Origin: Schistosoma haematobium
Taxonomy: Eukaryota; Platyhelminthes; Trematoda; Strigeidida; Schistosomatidae
Direction: 5' to 3'
DNA: 64,000 bases
Assembly: GCF_000699445.3 (NCBI RefSeq)
Contig: NC_067196.1
Coordinates: 23,701,116-23,765,115, forward strand
Positions 12,047-25,329 of this stretch are shown here, in pieces. The notes under the pieces are model-generated. The model was not told the DNA's origin, searched no databases, and worked only from the letters and a program-made list of their open reading frames with translations. Numbering within the stretch: position 1 is the first letter of the stretch; each line of letters starts with the position of its first letter. Made by a program: the position numbers and the translations under genes.

Positions 12047-12492
12047 ATCAGAAGGGGTTTGTGGAGATTTTAGAAATTTCACAGATTGAAATCATGAATC
12101 AATTGAAACTAGACCACTGTGGAAACCCTTCTGATAATAATCATCTGCTCACTAGTGACTGACTTCAAGAGATACTTCTGGCGTTCTAGTGAGAAGCCGT
12201 TACCAGTGGAGTACAACCAGGTCTGTTGTGAGATAACAGCTCACTGAAGACAATGGTATACGGTGGCGCAACTTCGTGGATTGGTTGCAGTTAGACATTA
12301 ACACCACTGGATGCCGGCTCAGTGGTGTAGAGGTTAAGCGTTTGATAGGTCCTGGGTTCGAACCTCGCGGGGGGCGGGGTCGTGGACGCGCGCTGCTGAG
12401 GAGTCCCATACTGGGACGGAACGGCCGTTCAGTGCTTCTATGTTTTCCATGGTGGTCTAGGTTCTAATGACTCATGATTTCAATCTGTGAAC
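12047..12492 (+). mobile_element. hammerhead SINE, composite copy with 5' inversion
   Basis: The first part (about 12049-12125) is the SINE tail in reverse. At 12126 the sequence switches to the forward orientation with CCCTTCTGATAATAATC, a tail-to-head unit junction. It then runs through a full unit: the A box around 12316-12325 (CGGCTCAGTGG), the B box GGTTCGAACCT at 12355-12365, the ribozyme, and the tail to CAATCTGTGA. Flanks carry CATAGATTT at 12038-12046 and again at 12493-12501, a likely target-site duplication with further partial matches. The whole composite was therefore probably one insertion. Confidence 0.85.
12390..12435 (+). ncRNA. type I hammerhead ribozyme motif, mutated core
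   Basis: Helix I strand GCGCTG, then CUGAGGAG at 12396-12403, helix II GUCC/GGAC closed by a 7-base loop, and GGAA where GAAA is required (A13 to G). The cleavage triplet is GUU followed by CAGUGC. The core change should abolish cleavage. Confidence 0.75.
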
Positions 12493-14229
12493 CATAGATT
12501 TGACAAAAATATTGATTGCTACAAGTTTCAATACTGCTTATCGGTACACTAAACAAAAAGAGGCGATGAGTGAAGTGACAGGAACTAAGTTTACGATATA
12601 CTAGTTCAAAGGTAAGTAAAGCAAACAATAAAATGCATGGTGTATGAAGCTATATTAGTAACTTGTTTTGTTATAAAATTACTCTGTCCGATGAGATTAT
12701 TATATAAGTTATGTCAATACATAACTTATTTTTTTGCAAAGCACAATGTAGATAAAATAATTCATCAAGTTTTGTACATTTTTGTCTAGGCGGTTAATTA
12801 TACTAGTTATTGTTTTCCAACCCTGAGACTACATATAGACAAAAATTTCGTCAGGTTATAACATAACTTTATGAAACAATGAAGGTTAGATGTTTTAGAT
12901 TAATATTTGTTAGTTCCCCACGATTTCCTAGATAAGGCTTTAAAGATTGTGAAATTCATTAGCTTTAAGTTAGCGTAGACTAAAAGTAATTGATGAATAT
13001 GTTTCGGTTTTTTTATTGGATCCGACTTTTAAACACGGTCATCTTTTCATTTAACAGGATGACAACCGTCTTAGTTGAGTTTATTCTAAAACTGCATGAT
13101 TTTTTTCCTATTTTAGCTATTCATTAAATCACCCTCTATGACACCTTTTTGGCACTCAATTGTGTCAAACTTCTTTCTGTACAAAATTAATATCATTATA
13201 GCCACTGAAAAAGAAACGGTCATTTCTTTCGTTTTCATTGAGTTGCTTGAAGTACTATGTAGCTTATTCATCGGCTTTATTCTAAAACAATGAAGATAGG
13301 CAGTTATCCTTTTTCAATATATTATAAAGTCTTAATCCACGTAAAATACTGTATATCGATTAAATGGTTCATGTAATTAGTCAATCCCGACTTTATATGA
13401 TGTTAATTATTTTTTTTTGCTTTTCTTGATCTACGACTTTCAGACTAATATCACATATTTATGAACAACATAAAATATAATTTATTGTAATTTACTATTA
13501 ATAACTAGTAGTATATATGATTACAATTAGTATTTATTTAATATGGGTATTACCTTCTTGGATATATTTTCTCATCAGCTTTGACAAAATTAGCATAACA
13601 ACAAAAAAACAAACACAACTAATAATCAAGAACAGATTATAGACAACATTCTCATGATTTATGCCCAATTATGATTTATGCGGCTGTACTGTATTGTGTC
13701 TAAGGGTAAATAAATAAACAGCGTCAAACTATTTATTGATTTTGCGTTCTTTCAAATTAGCCCGCTACAAATAAATTCAAATGAGCATTTCTATTTCAAT
13801 TCGTATTTGTTTACGTCTATATGTGCATGTTCAATATAACCATATATACATATACCTATGGATACTTACACACTATAAATTGAACAACTGTGAATATTAG
13901 TGCGGTCACACACCTGTATAAGTTAATGATCTGATTTGAAAATTGCACAAAATAGGGTCTTTAGTATACTAAACCAAAAAAAAATTTCTAATAAATTGTT
14001 AGTTAACAACTATATCTCCTTTTCTGTCTTTTATGAGTGTGAGTTAAAGGTGGTGTTACTTGGATTCTTTTTTTATTTTTTAAAGAAAAAAAAGTCAACT
14101 TTAAATTTCAATCTTTCAAAAACAAAAAAAACACTGAACAAAATGTATTTTCGGTCCCATATGACAGTTTAATGTTTACATGTGTATATTTTATAGAGAG
14201 ATGACATTTTATAAATAAAATTCATGGGA

Positions 14230-14231
<2 letters not shown>

Positions 14232-14304
<73 letters not shown>
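14232..14304. repeat. (TA)n microsatellite
   Basis: Uninterrupted alternating TA for about 73 bases. Confidence 0.95.
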
Positions 14305-14307
<3 letters not shown>

Positions 14308-14426
14308 TGTTTGTATCTATGACTGATAGTAAATCTCAGGCAAATATATATCGGTCTTTTGCATAATTAGAGATAGTTCTTTGATTAATAAGTTGGTGAA
14401 TTACAGAGTGATATCATGTTTCAGCC

Positions 14427-14429
14427 ATA

Positions 14430-14491
<62 letters not shown>
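14427..14491. repeat. (TA)n microsatellite
   Basis: Nearly perfect alternating AT for about 65 bases with one GT interruption near 14435. Confidence 0.95.
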
Positions 14492-14493
<2 letters not shown>

Positions 14494-15739
14494 GATTACT
14501 TTTAGTAATTCGTCTGGTGCAATAATGATACGCCTGTGAACTAAGCTAATAAAATACAACTCCAATTTCAACAATAAATGTAACATCTATCAACCAGCTA
14601 GCTAGTAACATGAGTTTAAATTTGTCTAAATGATTTATTGATAGAGATTCAAAACGAATTAATTTCTGTTATTAGTTAAAGAAATTACCAAGTCTATAAA
14701 ACTCACAATAGATTACATTAATAGAAATTGATGATGTTAGCCCTAAACTCTACTGAATATAATTCAAAGATCAAATATGAACAAAAATTACGATAGACCT
14801 ATATAAAGATCAACTAAATGGAAATTACATTGTAAATCCATGTTTAATGTTACATTTGATTTCCTTTCTAATAAAATTCTATTTTGGGAATTTATTATCT
14901 CCATGATGAAAACAATCTAATTTTAAAACATTATGACATAAATTTAAAGTATTTTAATGGAGAAAATTTTGGGGATAAAATGGTTGACTTTTCTCTATAT
15001 ACACGTAAAGAGATTTTATCAAATATCTTCATGTTATTATGTTCGATTATGACAAAAGTTTCAAATACACAGAAAAAATTAACCCCCACAATGTTACGAG
15101 TGTGTTTTTATTACCCAACATTCAGATAGTTATTCAATCTTATATCGATTTCTTCTTACCGATTCTCTTCAATTATTCAACATTAAAACAAACCTATACA
15201 CACAATTGTATTCATTGCTGAGGTTGTGTAGAGGATTTATTAAGTATTATCCAGATGTAATAAGCCTCAATTTTACTGAAACTTTAGTGAAAACGATGAG
15301 TAATGCTAGCTAGAATCTGATGTTATATTGACCATAATATACTGGATAGAATCCAGATGACAAAGTTTATGTTATGATATAAGTGAACACAGAATATAAT
15401 CTACAATAGATTTGAATGGTAAACGAAAATCAATAAATTAGTAAAGCCAGAAGTAGTTGGTAACGTGAAAAACAATGGAACAAGGATAGAACTCTGCTAC
15501 CGGTCATAAAGATCGTAAGTTGCTTCGTAGCCAATAAGTACAAAGGCTGTTAAAAGTAATAAAATTCAAATGTATCCTGAAGACTTTCAGTAGTTTATAG
15601 ATTTTTCAATTGTCGATAATCAAATATACACATCTTAAAGTAGATTATTTCTGCTACAAAATCTCATTCGTTTGAGAACTAATATGCTTTTGGGTTATTG
15701 ATTAGATCATAAAAATGTTCTAAAATTTTCGCAACATTT

Positions 15740-15960
15740 TTCCCAGTGACGGAAAAGATTTGTGGCTCAGGTAGATGCTTTTGATAGTTCTGTTTTCTCT
15801 GAGCAATATGACTTATTTACGGAGCTTCCGTTATCATTTTGGATAATGTAATCGGCGGACAATTTATATAGACGTGAGCTTTTCAGTTATTTTGCAAGTG
15901 TTATTATGTTTATCCTGCTGGCCTTATTAGTGCTTCATAGTCTTCGTCAGTTTTGTGGTT
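15740..15960 (+). repeat. unclassified dispersed repeat fragment
   Basis: Shares words in order with 6180-6320 and continues further (GGAGCTTCCGTTATCATTTT, then CGGCGGACA, then TTTATCCTGCTGGCC). The CG-containing words stand out against the AT-rich background. Family not recognised. A 75-codon minus-strand open frame (15927-16154) overlaps its end and has no family I know. Confidence 0.45.
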
Positions 15961-16313
15961 TTTACTTTTAGAAGCTTGCTGACTGTCCTTGTTGATTTTC
16001 CTCTGACCTTGTGATTGAATGACCTCTTCTCGAAAAGTTGATCTACTGGAATTATGTCAACGTGTTTACAGATTGCCAATTGATTTAAAGTTACCGCCCT
16101 AATGAATGAGTTGTGTTGAGCAACTGTGTCAGCTGTAAACCTAAATACTTCCAAAAAATTTTTTATTTAAATTTAGGACACACTTTATCATTATTTTATA
16201 CAAATTACAAAACTTTTGTGCATAGAATCGTTTATTTTAAAACTTTGGGTTTACTTTACTTTACATCAGTCAAAATTCTCTAATATTTCTCATCTAAAAT
16301 AACACTACTCAGG

Positions 16314-16592
16314 TACTATCACAGTGAACGAGAACGCAAGTCGGGACAATCGAATGTATTCAATCACAAAATTACACAACGTTTTAGTGAAATCTGAGAA
16401 CCATACAGTAAATACTTCATTTGCAAAATGTTCATTAATTGTTTCAGACTTTATTATTCCTGTATTTTCATACCAATTGCTTTATGTTCCCTTCCTTTCC
16501 CCCTCGATCTTCTTGACCTTCTGCTGCCAGAAATTCAAATCCTGACTAGCGTTGTATACTACTTGTGTCGATACAAGTAGCACACACCACAT
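16314..16592 (+). repeat. unclassified ~280-base repeat, family U1
   Basis: Forward copy of the family also at 10318-10601 (-) and 53877-54158 (+). It ends with a palindromic hairpin at 16560-16579 followed by GCACACACCAC. Confidence 0.75.
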
Positions 16593-17604
16593 TATATATT
16601 GATCAGAAAGAGCATTTTATTTACTGATATATTTATGACCTCAGATTAGTAGTTAAATGACACGATACGTCATTACTAAATATAACGATCCATGTAAACA
16701 ATTACTGACTAAGTTTGAATAATAAAATCTCAACATTTTTGATCATAAAACTACCTTAAGAATGCTACTAAATTTCTAGAGTCACGAAAATTAAGCCAAT
16801 TTTCAATCATTAGTAGACAGATCGACATGAATTGTAATCTAATGAATAAATGCGAAATAAATAAGATTAATTGTAATCTAACGGGACAGTTAATAGAATT
16901 TTATATGTATAGAAACATAAGAGTCCCTCAGAGCACTCAATCACTTATTTGATAATCAAGATTAATTAAAATGGGACTTTTCGTACCATTTTATATGAAG
17001 TAGTCGTTGATGATGTTATTCAGGTGAAACGTAGAAGATTTGAATTTGAATTACTCAACATTAACTATGCAATTATTCAGACAACTTTATGTGTATAGCC
17101 ATTAATTAACAGGAATCATCATTTAATAAGTAGTTATTATTTGCTTTACGAATAGCAACCTTCATTTTCCCATTGTTCAATATTGAAGTTAACTTTAAGA
17201 TGTCTGTTATTTTCATTAGCGATTTTTATTATTATTAGCGGTGTTATTTTAGTTTAATCACTGAGTGTACATCACTGAGACTATTTGAGATCACCGATTT
17301 TAGGTATAAATCTCTATGCTCATGATTGCAATATAATTTGGTAACCGCTTACACGGTACCCTTTTTAAAAAGCTGCAAATCATTAGTACACTTCATATGA
17401 TAAAATGAATTTGGTCGTAAATCAATCATTTATACGACAGATGAATATAATATTTCATAAATGAAAATACACAGTAACGTAATTGGTAGTTGACAGAACA
17501 TTTAGTTAATTACATAAATTATGTTATTTTTTCTAAACATGAAATACTTTTCCAATTTTGTTTGATTTCAAATGTTACATCTATTCTTAATTATAATAAA
17601 TAAA
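16593..17604. other. AT-rich intergenic stretch
   Basis: I see no gene or recognisable repeat. Confidence 0.5.
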
Positions 17605-18005
17605 GGCGGCCTGCTTGAATATCTGGTCTACCTGTCCCTGCCATCTAGATATTTCAACAAGTTATCTGTCTTTTTTTTGTTTCAATAGATCATTATGTCA
17701 ATTACTTGTACAACTTATTCAGGTGCTTTTGTGAAATGTTCTCGACATCTCGCTGTACAAGTTACGAAAGAGCACAATCACAGATATTGTGGTTGCTTGC
17801 AATATACATTGAAAAGAATGTACATTATTCAGATGTCGATTCCTGAACTGCTCACATCTAATTAGCGATCACTCAATATTTTTAGTCAGGATCGATTAAG
17901 AAATAAGAAACGGAAACTTCTTGAAATACTTTACGCTGAAAATTCTATATTGTACCAAAAATATAATATTGAATAAAGCCACTAATAATAAATAATAAAA
18001 TTAAT
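17605..18005 (+). mobile_element. (AAT)n-tailed retroelement-like repeat, copy 1
   Basis: Homologous along its length to 30443-30845. It opens with GGCGGCCTGCTTGAA and carries a coding-like block (ELLTSN*RSLN, KRKLLEILYAENSILYQ) with a stop where the other copy has tryptophan. It ends in AATAAAGC followed by an (AAT)n-like tail. The A-rich simple-repeat tail and protein-like 3' block suggest a truncated non-LTR element, but I cannot name the family. Confidence 0.6.
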
Positions 18006-18256
18006 AAAATAAGCTATTTCATACAACGAATTCATGCTATGCCTTGTGCTAACTTGATTTTCTACCATTAAACGTTAAATGAGCTGTAATAATCTATTTT
18101 AACATAGGTCGAATGATCTATCAATGTTGTGTATTGTCAACAGATCACTGAACATCTAAATATATAAAGAATTAAATTAATTAAATAGAAAATACATAAA
18201 TTAAATCATATTCATCCGGTTCCGACAAACCAATGGGATATAGAGATTTCTATTAA

Positions 18257-18433
18257 AGGGGGGATTTTGTGGATATTATAGTAATTTCATTAGTTGAAAT
18301 CATGAATCAATTTAAGCTAGACCAACATGGAAAATATGGAAGCACTGGACGGCCGTCTCGTTCTATTGTGGGACTCCTTAGCAGTGCGCGTCCACAAATC
18401 CACCTCACGAGATCCGAACCCAAGACCTATCGT
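18257..18433 (-). mobile_element. hammerhead SINE, 5'-truncated copy
   Basis: Minus-strand copy with the tail, ribozyme block and B box (GGTTCGGATCT). It breaks off inside the tRNA-like region at 18433, where an unrelated 25-base word begins. The ribozyme (18342-18387) is dead: G5 to A in CUAAGGAG, and GAAA has become GAGA. Confidence 0.8.
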
Positions 18434-18458
18434 TGCTTTAAATTTGAGGTTACTCAGT
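18434..18458. repeat. 25-base inverted match to 19922-19946
   Basis: The 25 bases starting TGCTTTAAATTTGAGG are the reverse complement of 19922-19946 with a single mismatch (18455). Each copy sits at the truncated end of a SINE in the same orientation. Confidence 0.85.
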
Positions 18459-19734
18459 TAATTTCGATTATTATTGGTAAGTGATAAAATGAATTATTAT
18501 TTTTTAATTTATTGTGAATATTTTTGCTTTATTTGTTTATCTCAGTTTGTAAACAGTTAAAATATTTGTAGTGGCTTAGATTCGTTAATCGATCACCTTG
18601 GTAACTTTATTATATAAATCTCAACGGTGTTTGAAATCAGAAGGCAATAAGAAACGGCAACTGCAGTTTATTAGCGGATAGCACATATCACAAAGCCACA
18701 AGCACATAGAGCAGATTAGTAGCACAGAGGTGAATATGTGTATATTCGAGCAAACACAGAGGTGAATTTATAGTTAAATCGAATAAGGGCATAGCAAAGC
18801 AAAGTCTATTAATAGGATTCGTGTAAATATATACATGGAGAAGAGATTGATTCATCGAGCGATATTTAACTATCAATATTTAAGCTAGAGAGAGATATAT
18901 GCGTAGGCTGTCATGTAATCAAGAGTACACGTTTATAAAGACAAGATAGTGATCATAATAGTACAGAGAAATATGTGAATTGTTACTGTTCAAATAACAT
19001 TGCCTGCTAAATAAGCTAATAAAAGGACTTAACAAAATCTAACCATAACCGAAATTGATAGCAAGTGAATTCCTAATTATTTACTCAGGACCTAGAATTA
19101 TCAATAACTATTTTCATGAGTACACAAATTAATTGCCAGATTATAACTAGGATTATTTCAGTGTTTATCTGGACCAAAGATATTGTCCATTTAGAAATAA
19201 TGAATAAACTTAATTAATTCACCGACAGGAAGCGTCATACTTTTATTTTTCAAATTATTGCTATTCAGTAAGTCCGAAATATCAAATAAAATCACTAATC
19301 GTAAAGTTAAGCTAGAGAGATGTGAATCTCCAAGGAAATATATCAACAATAAAAACAATGATTACAAGTGAAGGCACATTTCGAAACACTTCATCAATCC
19401 TCAATCAAATCTCATCGAAGATTAAATCCGACAAATCCAAAAATCTCAGTTTATGTAAGTCTATAGTGGGAGAAACTTTAAATTGAACATGTCCTTACAA
19501 ACTTTCCCCCTAATAATAATTTAGGTGTGTTTTTATAAATAAATGATACTAAATGTCATGAAAAAAAACAGACAAATTTTAATTCACACAGAATTTTGAA
19601 ACGGATCACATTATTATTATTATGTTTAATTGAATAAAACAAATCGATTTAATCATTCCCACAAGTTGTGGCGAAAAATTGATAGAAATTACGATTATTA
19701 TTGGCATTATTGAAGCCAGGCATTTTTCTTATCA
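18459..19734. other. AT-rich intergenic stretch
   Basis: I see no gene or recognisable repeat. Confidence 0.5.
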
Positions 19735-19921
19735 AAAATGTCTATTTTATCAGTCGAAATCATGAGTCAATTGAAGCTAGATTACCATGGAAAACCTGGA
19801 TGTACTGGAAGGCCGTTTTGTCCTATTTTGGGACTCCCCAGCAGTGAGTTTCCACGATCCCACCTCACGAGATTCGAACCCAAGACCTATCGGTCTAACG
19901 CGCGAACACAACCTATAAACC
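19735..19921 (-). mobile_element. hammerhead SINE, truncated copy
   Basis: Minus-strand copy with the tail, ribozyme block, B box GGTTCGAATCT and part of the A box. The ribozyme (19802-19847) is dead: CUGGGGAG has A6 to G, and GAAA has become AAAA. Confidence 0.8.
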
Positions 19922-19946
19922 ACTAAGTAACCTCAAATTTAAAGCA

Positions 19947-21844
19947 GTTTGTATAATAAATTTAGGTAGTGTAATAAGAAGATGAAGATTATCATAACCA
20001 ATCAATGTATCAATGCAATACATTTCGAACAATCTGGTCATAATTGTTCTTGTTGAGAACATTTATGAATGAAACATTAAAAAGTCAACTAGACAAATGG
20101 AAAGTAAAAAAAAGCAAAGATAGTAAGGAAAATAATGTTGAAAACCATGTGAAACTCACCACGCTCGATAATAAACTAATATTATCAGGGTAGTTTCAGA
20201 GTGAGAACAAACTGATCATAGACGCAATTAGAGGAGATTCGATTTCTAGTAATTTCATTCAGAATAAAGCCAAAACGACAAATGAGGCAGAATAGTAATT
20301 TAAATTTGCTAAACGTTAGATGGCTGAAGGTAGTTGTTAGAGACTTCTGAACATAGGTTTGATGCTAGGTTTCATTTAGCATCTCAACATAGTGTAAACG
20401 ATGTTGAGTCACTTAGGCTACTAATCATACTGTAGCTTGACCAGCGCTTAATGATTAGAGGAACACAACATTAGTCACTACTCAGTAATCAAGAAATTAT
20501 AGAGTTTCTAAATGATCACTTAAAGTACCTCTGCACCCAAAACATTTTTATTAAAAGACTCATGTACAAAGTGATGCCAATGACCTAAACTTATATGAAA
20601 ATCCAAATAATACCCATAAAATAACTGAAATAATCCAAAAGCGAAGTAAAAGTGCAGATCATATGCTTGAATCCCTACTTCTCACCATAATCTTTATAAT
20701 GTAAACACTGTAGGTGCTTCATTTACAAGTAGTGAACACTGTGTGAAGTAACAATAACTGTATGAAATTTATTTATCCAAAACTGAAAGTAGATAAACTA
20801 AAAAATTAAAAGTGTTGGTTGTATTATACTATCAGTAAACTTAGACAAGATAAATTACAAACAATATTTTACTACACTATATATATGAGGATAATTCAGT
20901 AGACTGTATCATTCAAGCAAACTTTTACTTTTTTTAAAATTCAGATATATCAGAATCGGAATATAAAGTGACGTGTATAGTTCATCACAGAGATATACTG
21001 TGGAACACTTTGTACACAGTCTTGTTATTCTTCTACAGAAAATCATTGAAAATGACTTCTTTTTTTAAAGCAACAAGAAAACGATTTTACGTAGATATTG
21101 CTGTCTATGTATAATTACTAGGTAAAGATTTTAATAACTCAAGTTAAATGCAATTTTCTAATAGTTGATTTCTTTAAATAATAAACTTCATATTTATGAT
21201 ACTCGCTTTATCGTAAAATGAACAAATAGAGCCAAGTATAGGGTTTTTATAGTAAATATAATCTAAAATTATTTTGGTTATTTTCTGCCTTTTTCCATAT
21301 TATACAGGTTAGTTGAGGAATAGTAGATTAAAATAACGGTACTACAACCAATGTTAACACTTATAAACTATGCAAGATTGGTTATATTTTGCTGAAAAAA
21401 TGAGCGATAACATTGTGAGTGATAACAGCACTCACCTATTATTAGAAGAAGAGATTTATTTGGAAATTGAAGATCGGTTACTTTGAGGAGTGATGTTGAA
21501 GTAGATGAATCACTGAATAGCTATTTCATCCAAGTGTATGATTACCTAAGAGTCCACATTCACATCTCTGCTTGGGATCAGATGGAGGACCCTCAAACTT
21601 TGAGTTGAATAAATAAGTTTTGAAACATTAAGTGGTTATTCAGTTAATCTGATTTGCAAGTATAGAGTTCGGCATTTTAACCCTTACATGGTTGAACTGT
21701 ATGGTAATCAGGTATAATTATGAATTTATAAATTTTGGAAACACTTGATAAAAACTGAGTTCGACCCTTAAGAACTAATACATTGTATTCCTAATAAACT
21801 TCTAGAATGTGCATTGAAAGTAATATCAGAATGTAGTAGCAGAA
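19947..21844. other. AT-rich stretch with very old repeat traces
   Basis: No gene seen. About 20380-20510 shares spaced words (TGTTGAGTCACTTAGGCTAC, then GTCACTACTCAG) with 22935-23010 and 42990-43150, suggesting an old unnamed repeat. About 21500-21620 resembles a very diverged minus-strand SINE. Both calls are weak. Confidence 0.35.
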
Positions 21845-21934
21845 TTACTTACTTACTTACTTACTTGCTTACTTACTTACTTAGGCCACAGAGCAGCCTT
21901 CTCCAACCCACTCTGTCCTGGGCCTTCTTTTCTA
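21845..21934 (-). mobile_element. RTE-like retrotransposon 3' tip, (AAGT)n-tailed family
   Basis: On the minus strand this reads AQDRVGW-like coding sequence, then an (AAGT)n tail at 21883-21845. The same C-terminal words and tail occur at 31350-31655 and 36680-37486. Only about 50 bases of coding sequence remain. Confidence 0.75.
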
Positions 21935-24208
21935 GTAGCAGAATATCCTACTTAAACTAACTTCATTCTAGATAATATAAAAAAGAACTAATAAAATAAC
22001 TCATTCATCAGGATTCCTGACTTGATAGTACCGTGAATACTTGACTTATTTGAAAAAAAGTGATAAACTTTCAAACTTTTTATTATGAGAGTCATCAATC
22101 AAGACATTTAATAAAAACTCCTTTATAGAAAACAATATGTTGGTAAATATTCATCATTTCCTAGACATATTAGTCATTACTGAAACAGTAGCAATGTATT
22201 ATTAATAAGAACGATTCATTGTTTCAACATATTCTTCATTTTATCCCATCAACTTGAAAAGAAATAAAATTTGGGCAGGTTTATATCTGAGTTTTTGTAA
22301 AAATGTGTGCTCCAGTTCTAGACATAAGACACTTGCAGAATTGAATCTAGGACAGGGATAAAAGTTTCAAGTGATAAGAGGCGGTCTAAAAATAAAGATA
22401 AATGATGAATAAGAATGAGCATAATCATTAATAATCATTTCATAAGTGTATATAATAGACTTTAGACTATACCGATAGATGTGTAGGTTAATATCACAAT
22501 GAAACTTTCTATATAGATTTGGATACAATTCATTTAGCACCACCGATATATGTTTAGTAATTATGAACATAAACTAATGAATTACATGTTCAACAAGATA
22601 CGAAAGGATTTATAAAATGTTTCATTAATTACATTTGATCTATATTTTCAAGATTAAGAAATGTATGGTGTAGAATTATGTTATATCTGTGAGTTTGTGT
22701 ATATTGTTAACATAAATGACTGATGTTGGCAAAACGATCATTGAAAAATAGAAAATACTGAACAGTCGTTTCTTTCTAAATCAGGAATCTTCAATAGTGT
22801 ATATGCTTGATAGCACCAGGATTTGAAGCCTAGACCATCGGGCTATATATATGCTACATGATTAACATTTTACTGACTACTTATCTGTGAAGCTATGTCA
22901 CCATGTGTTGATGATTTATGCATAATTTCACTTATTTGATGGGGTTTGATCAGCATTAAAGGACTAGATAAATGTAACATTTGTCACTACTCAGCGATTA
23001 ACCAATTGTAAATATTTCAGACCCACATGAAGCCAACTGCAGTCCGAATTATTTCTTAGTAAAGGTGACTGCGAAGATCATTAAATGTTGAGGTTTCGTA
23101 TAATGCACTGAATCTAGCTAGAAAACCACCATTTCGTCTATGTGTAGGACTTATTGACAATACTCATCCACGAACCCGCTGGGGAGCGGACGCAGAACTC
23201 TCAGGGCTCACAGAGAGCACGTGACCTTCAGATCACTTAGCAACGAAAATCATCATACGCCTATTGCTAGTTAGCCTCTGAAAATAAATCTCAAATATCT
23301 ATTGAAAAAGCTTGACTAGTGGAGTTCTATCATGTTAAGCATCGAACAAACACCACAAACCTCAGGAAATTGTAGTCGTGCAATTTCGCCAATCGACTAA
23401 CGTTAACAATTTAAACCCACCCATAATCTAAAACCATAAGAAGTACTTGTTATATTGAACAAAGTGATTTCTGTCACCAAAACTTGAAAAGATTATTGTG
23501 GATGAGTCCATGTGAAATAATTAAGATAAATGAAAAATCAATAAGAATATCTTATAGATTATAAGATCATTATTTAAAACCACTTAATTTGAACCACTTC
23601 CGAAAAACAAGAACTGAAGCGGATAAACGAATGGATTGCATTATTGATTTCTTGGAAAATATCATTATAGTAATTTTCATCATCCAATCTATTGTTTTAA
23701 TATACCAATTGTATTGAATAATAACTTAATTTTAGAACTTTTGAATTGATTGTTATCATGAATTCATATCATTTGAATAAAGAACCATTGGAAGTCAAAA
23801 TGGATCGGATAACTGTTTAGTTTCATTTTGTAACTTTGAAGAATTGTAAATATATACATAAATTTTGGAAGGAAATGAAAAACTTTAAAGTTTTGTACTG
23901 TACATAATATCTATGAATCATTGAGTCAAATTTGTGTACTATATTTTCTAACTTTGCCTATATTCTAAGGAAAAGCTGCGATGAATGGAGTTCAACTAAG
24001 TAAGGCTTGAGATAGTTACTTGCCAATGGGATTTGAAGGTAAGTGAGTAAGTTAGAAGTGTAAATCATTTAATTGAGAAGGGTTACATGATTTTGTGAAC
24101 AAATTCTTGGTTGTTAAAATAAGATTTTAAAAATGCAGTTGAGTGGTAGCTGCTCAAGAAACCAAATCATTAACATCAGTCTTCAAATGGTTTTATAATA
24201 AAGACAAG
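21935..24208. other. AT-rich intergenic stretch
   Basis: No gene seen. An old repeat trace lies at about 22935-23010 (see 19947). A GC-richer patch at 23160-23240 does not match anything I know. Confidence 0.4.
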
Positions 24209-24440
24209 ACAATTGAAGCTAAACCACCATGGAAGCAATGAACGGCCGTTTCATCCTAGTGTGGGACTCCTCAGCAGTACGCATCCACGATTTCACTTCA
24301 CGAGATTCGAATCCAGGACACATCGGTCTCGCACACAAACACTTAACCTCTAGACCACTGAGCCGGTCAGCATCCAACGGTGTTCATTTCTAACTTCAAC
24401 TAATCCACGAAATTGAGTGACACATACACCAATATCTTTA
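24209..24440 (-). mobile_element. hammerhead SINE copy
   Basis: Minus-strand copy with the ribozyme block (24235-24280), B box (GGATTCGAATCTC) and A box (CGGCTCAGTGGTC), continuing into the leader (AACTTCAACTAATCC in + sense). The CUGAGGAG and GAAAC boxes are intact. However, the cleavage triplet is GUU and helix I has a mismatch, so activity is doubtful. Confidence 0.85.
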
Positions 24441-25329
24441 GAAAGAGATTGATTTATTTCTATGTTATCTTATTATTGTTATAAATAGTGTTTAATATCC
24501 AATTCAACTTCATGAGAATAATCATAATAATTTGTAAAGGATAACATGAATATACTTTATTCTTTTTTCGTTTCAATCAATGTGAACATTTAAACCGCAA
24601 ATATTATCCGAACGATTTTCATACATAATGTATTCCTTAAAAATAAAAAAAACTAATCAGTGATTAGAATAAACAAAGACATGAATATTTTCTCACGAAT
24701 CACAAGAGCTTAGTAACAATTTTTTTTAATGTCACAATTTAAACTTATTAAGTGACCAATACAGATTTCGGTGCCAACATGAGACTGATCAATTGCAGTC
24801 CTAAATAACAATGGGAAGATACAAATAAAACAACACCAAGTGATTTGTTTATTTATTTAAAACTTTATCCAAATCGTTTTATCGACGTAAGGTATTCAAT
24901 TAATATACCTTGTGTTGTCAATTTAATCTCATTAATCATGTCACCAATACTAAACTTTATATGAAATTAAATTCACTTCTAATAGCCATCATAAAGTTAT
25001 AATTGGAGAATAGATAATCAGGGGAAAAAAATTCATTATTTCAATTAAGTAGGATGAAAGATAAATTTGTAGTGAAAGTTTTCATCTCAATGATAACATT
25101 TATTGAAGCTGTTCTGTTGTATTGATTATGATTCAACCAATATGTAAAGAGAGTACTTTATATATGGTTTAGGGATTTCAAATATCATAAGAAGTTTGTA
25201 CAATAGTCTTGAAGTTAAAGAAAAAAATAATCCAATTAACTTAACAGATATGTCAGAAAAATGAAAAAAAATTGAATGACGATAATAACAAGTAAATAAT
25301 AGTTACCAAAGATTACATCATGCATTGAT
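24441..25329. other. AT-rich intergenic stretch
   Basis: I see no gene or recognisable repeat. Confidence 0.5.

Larger units (their letters stand above)
12502..15739. other. AT-rich intergenic stretch with TA microsatellites
   Basis: I see no gene. Apart from the two TA tracts listed separately, nothing recognisable stands out. Confidence 0.5.

Noticed and set aside
14232..14491. TA tracts as a CRISPR-like or regulatory array
   Set aside because: They are simple microsatellites with no repeat-spacer structure.
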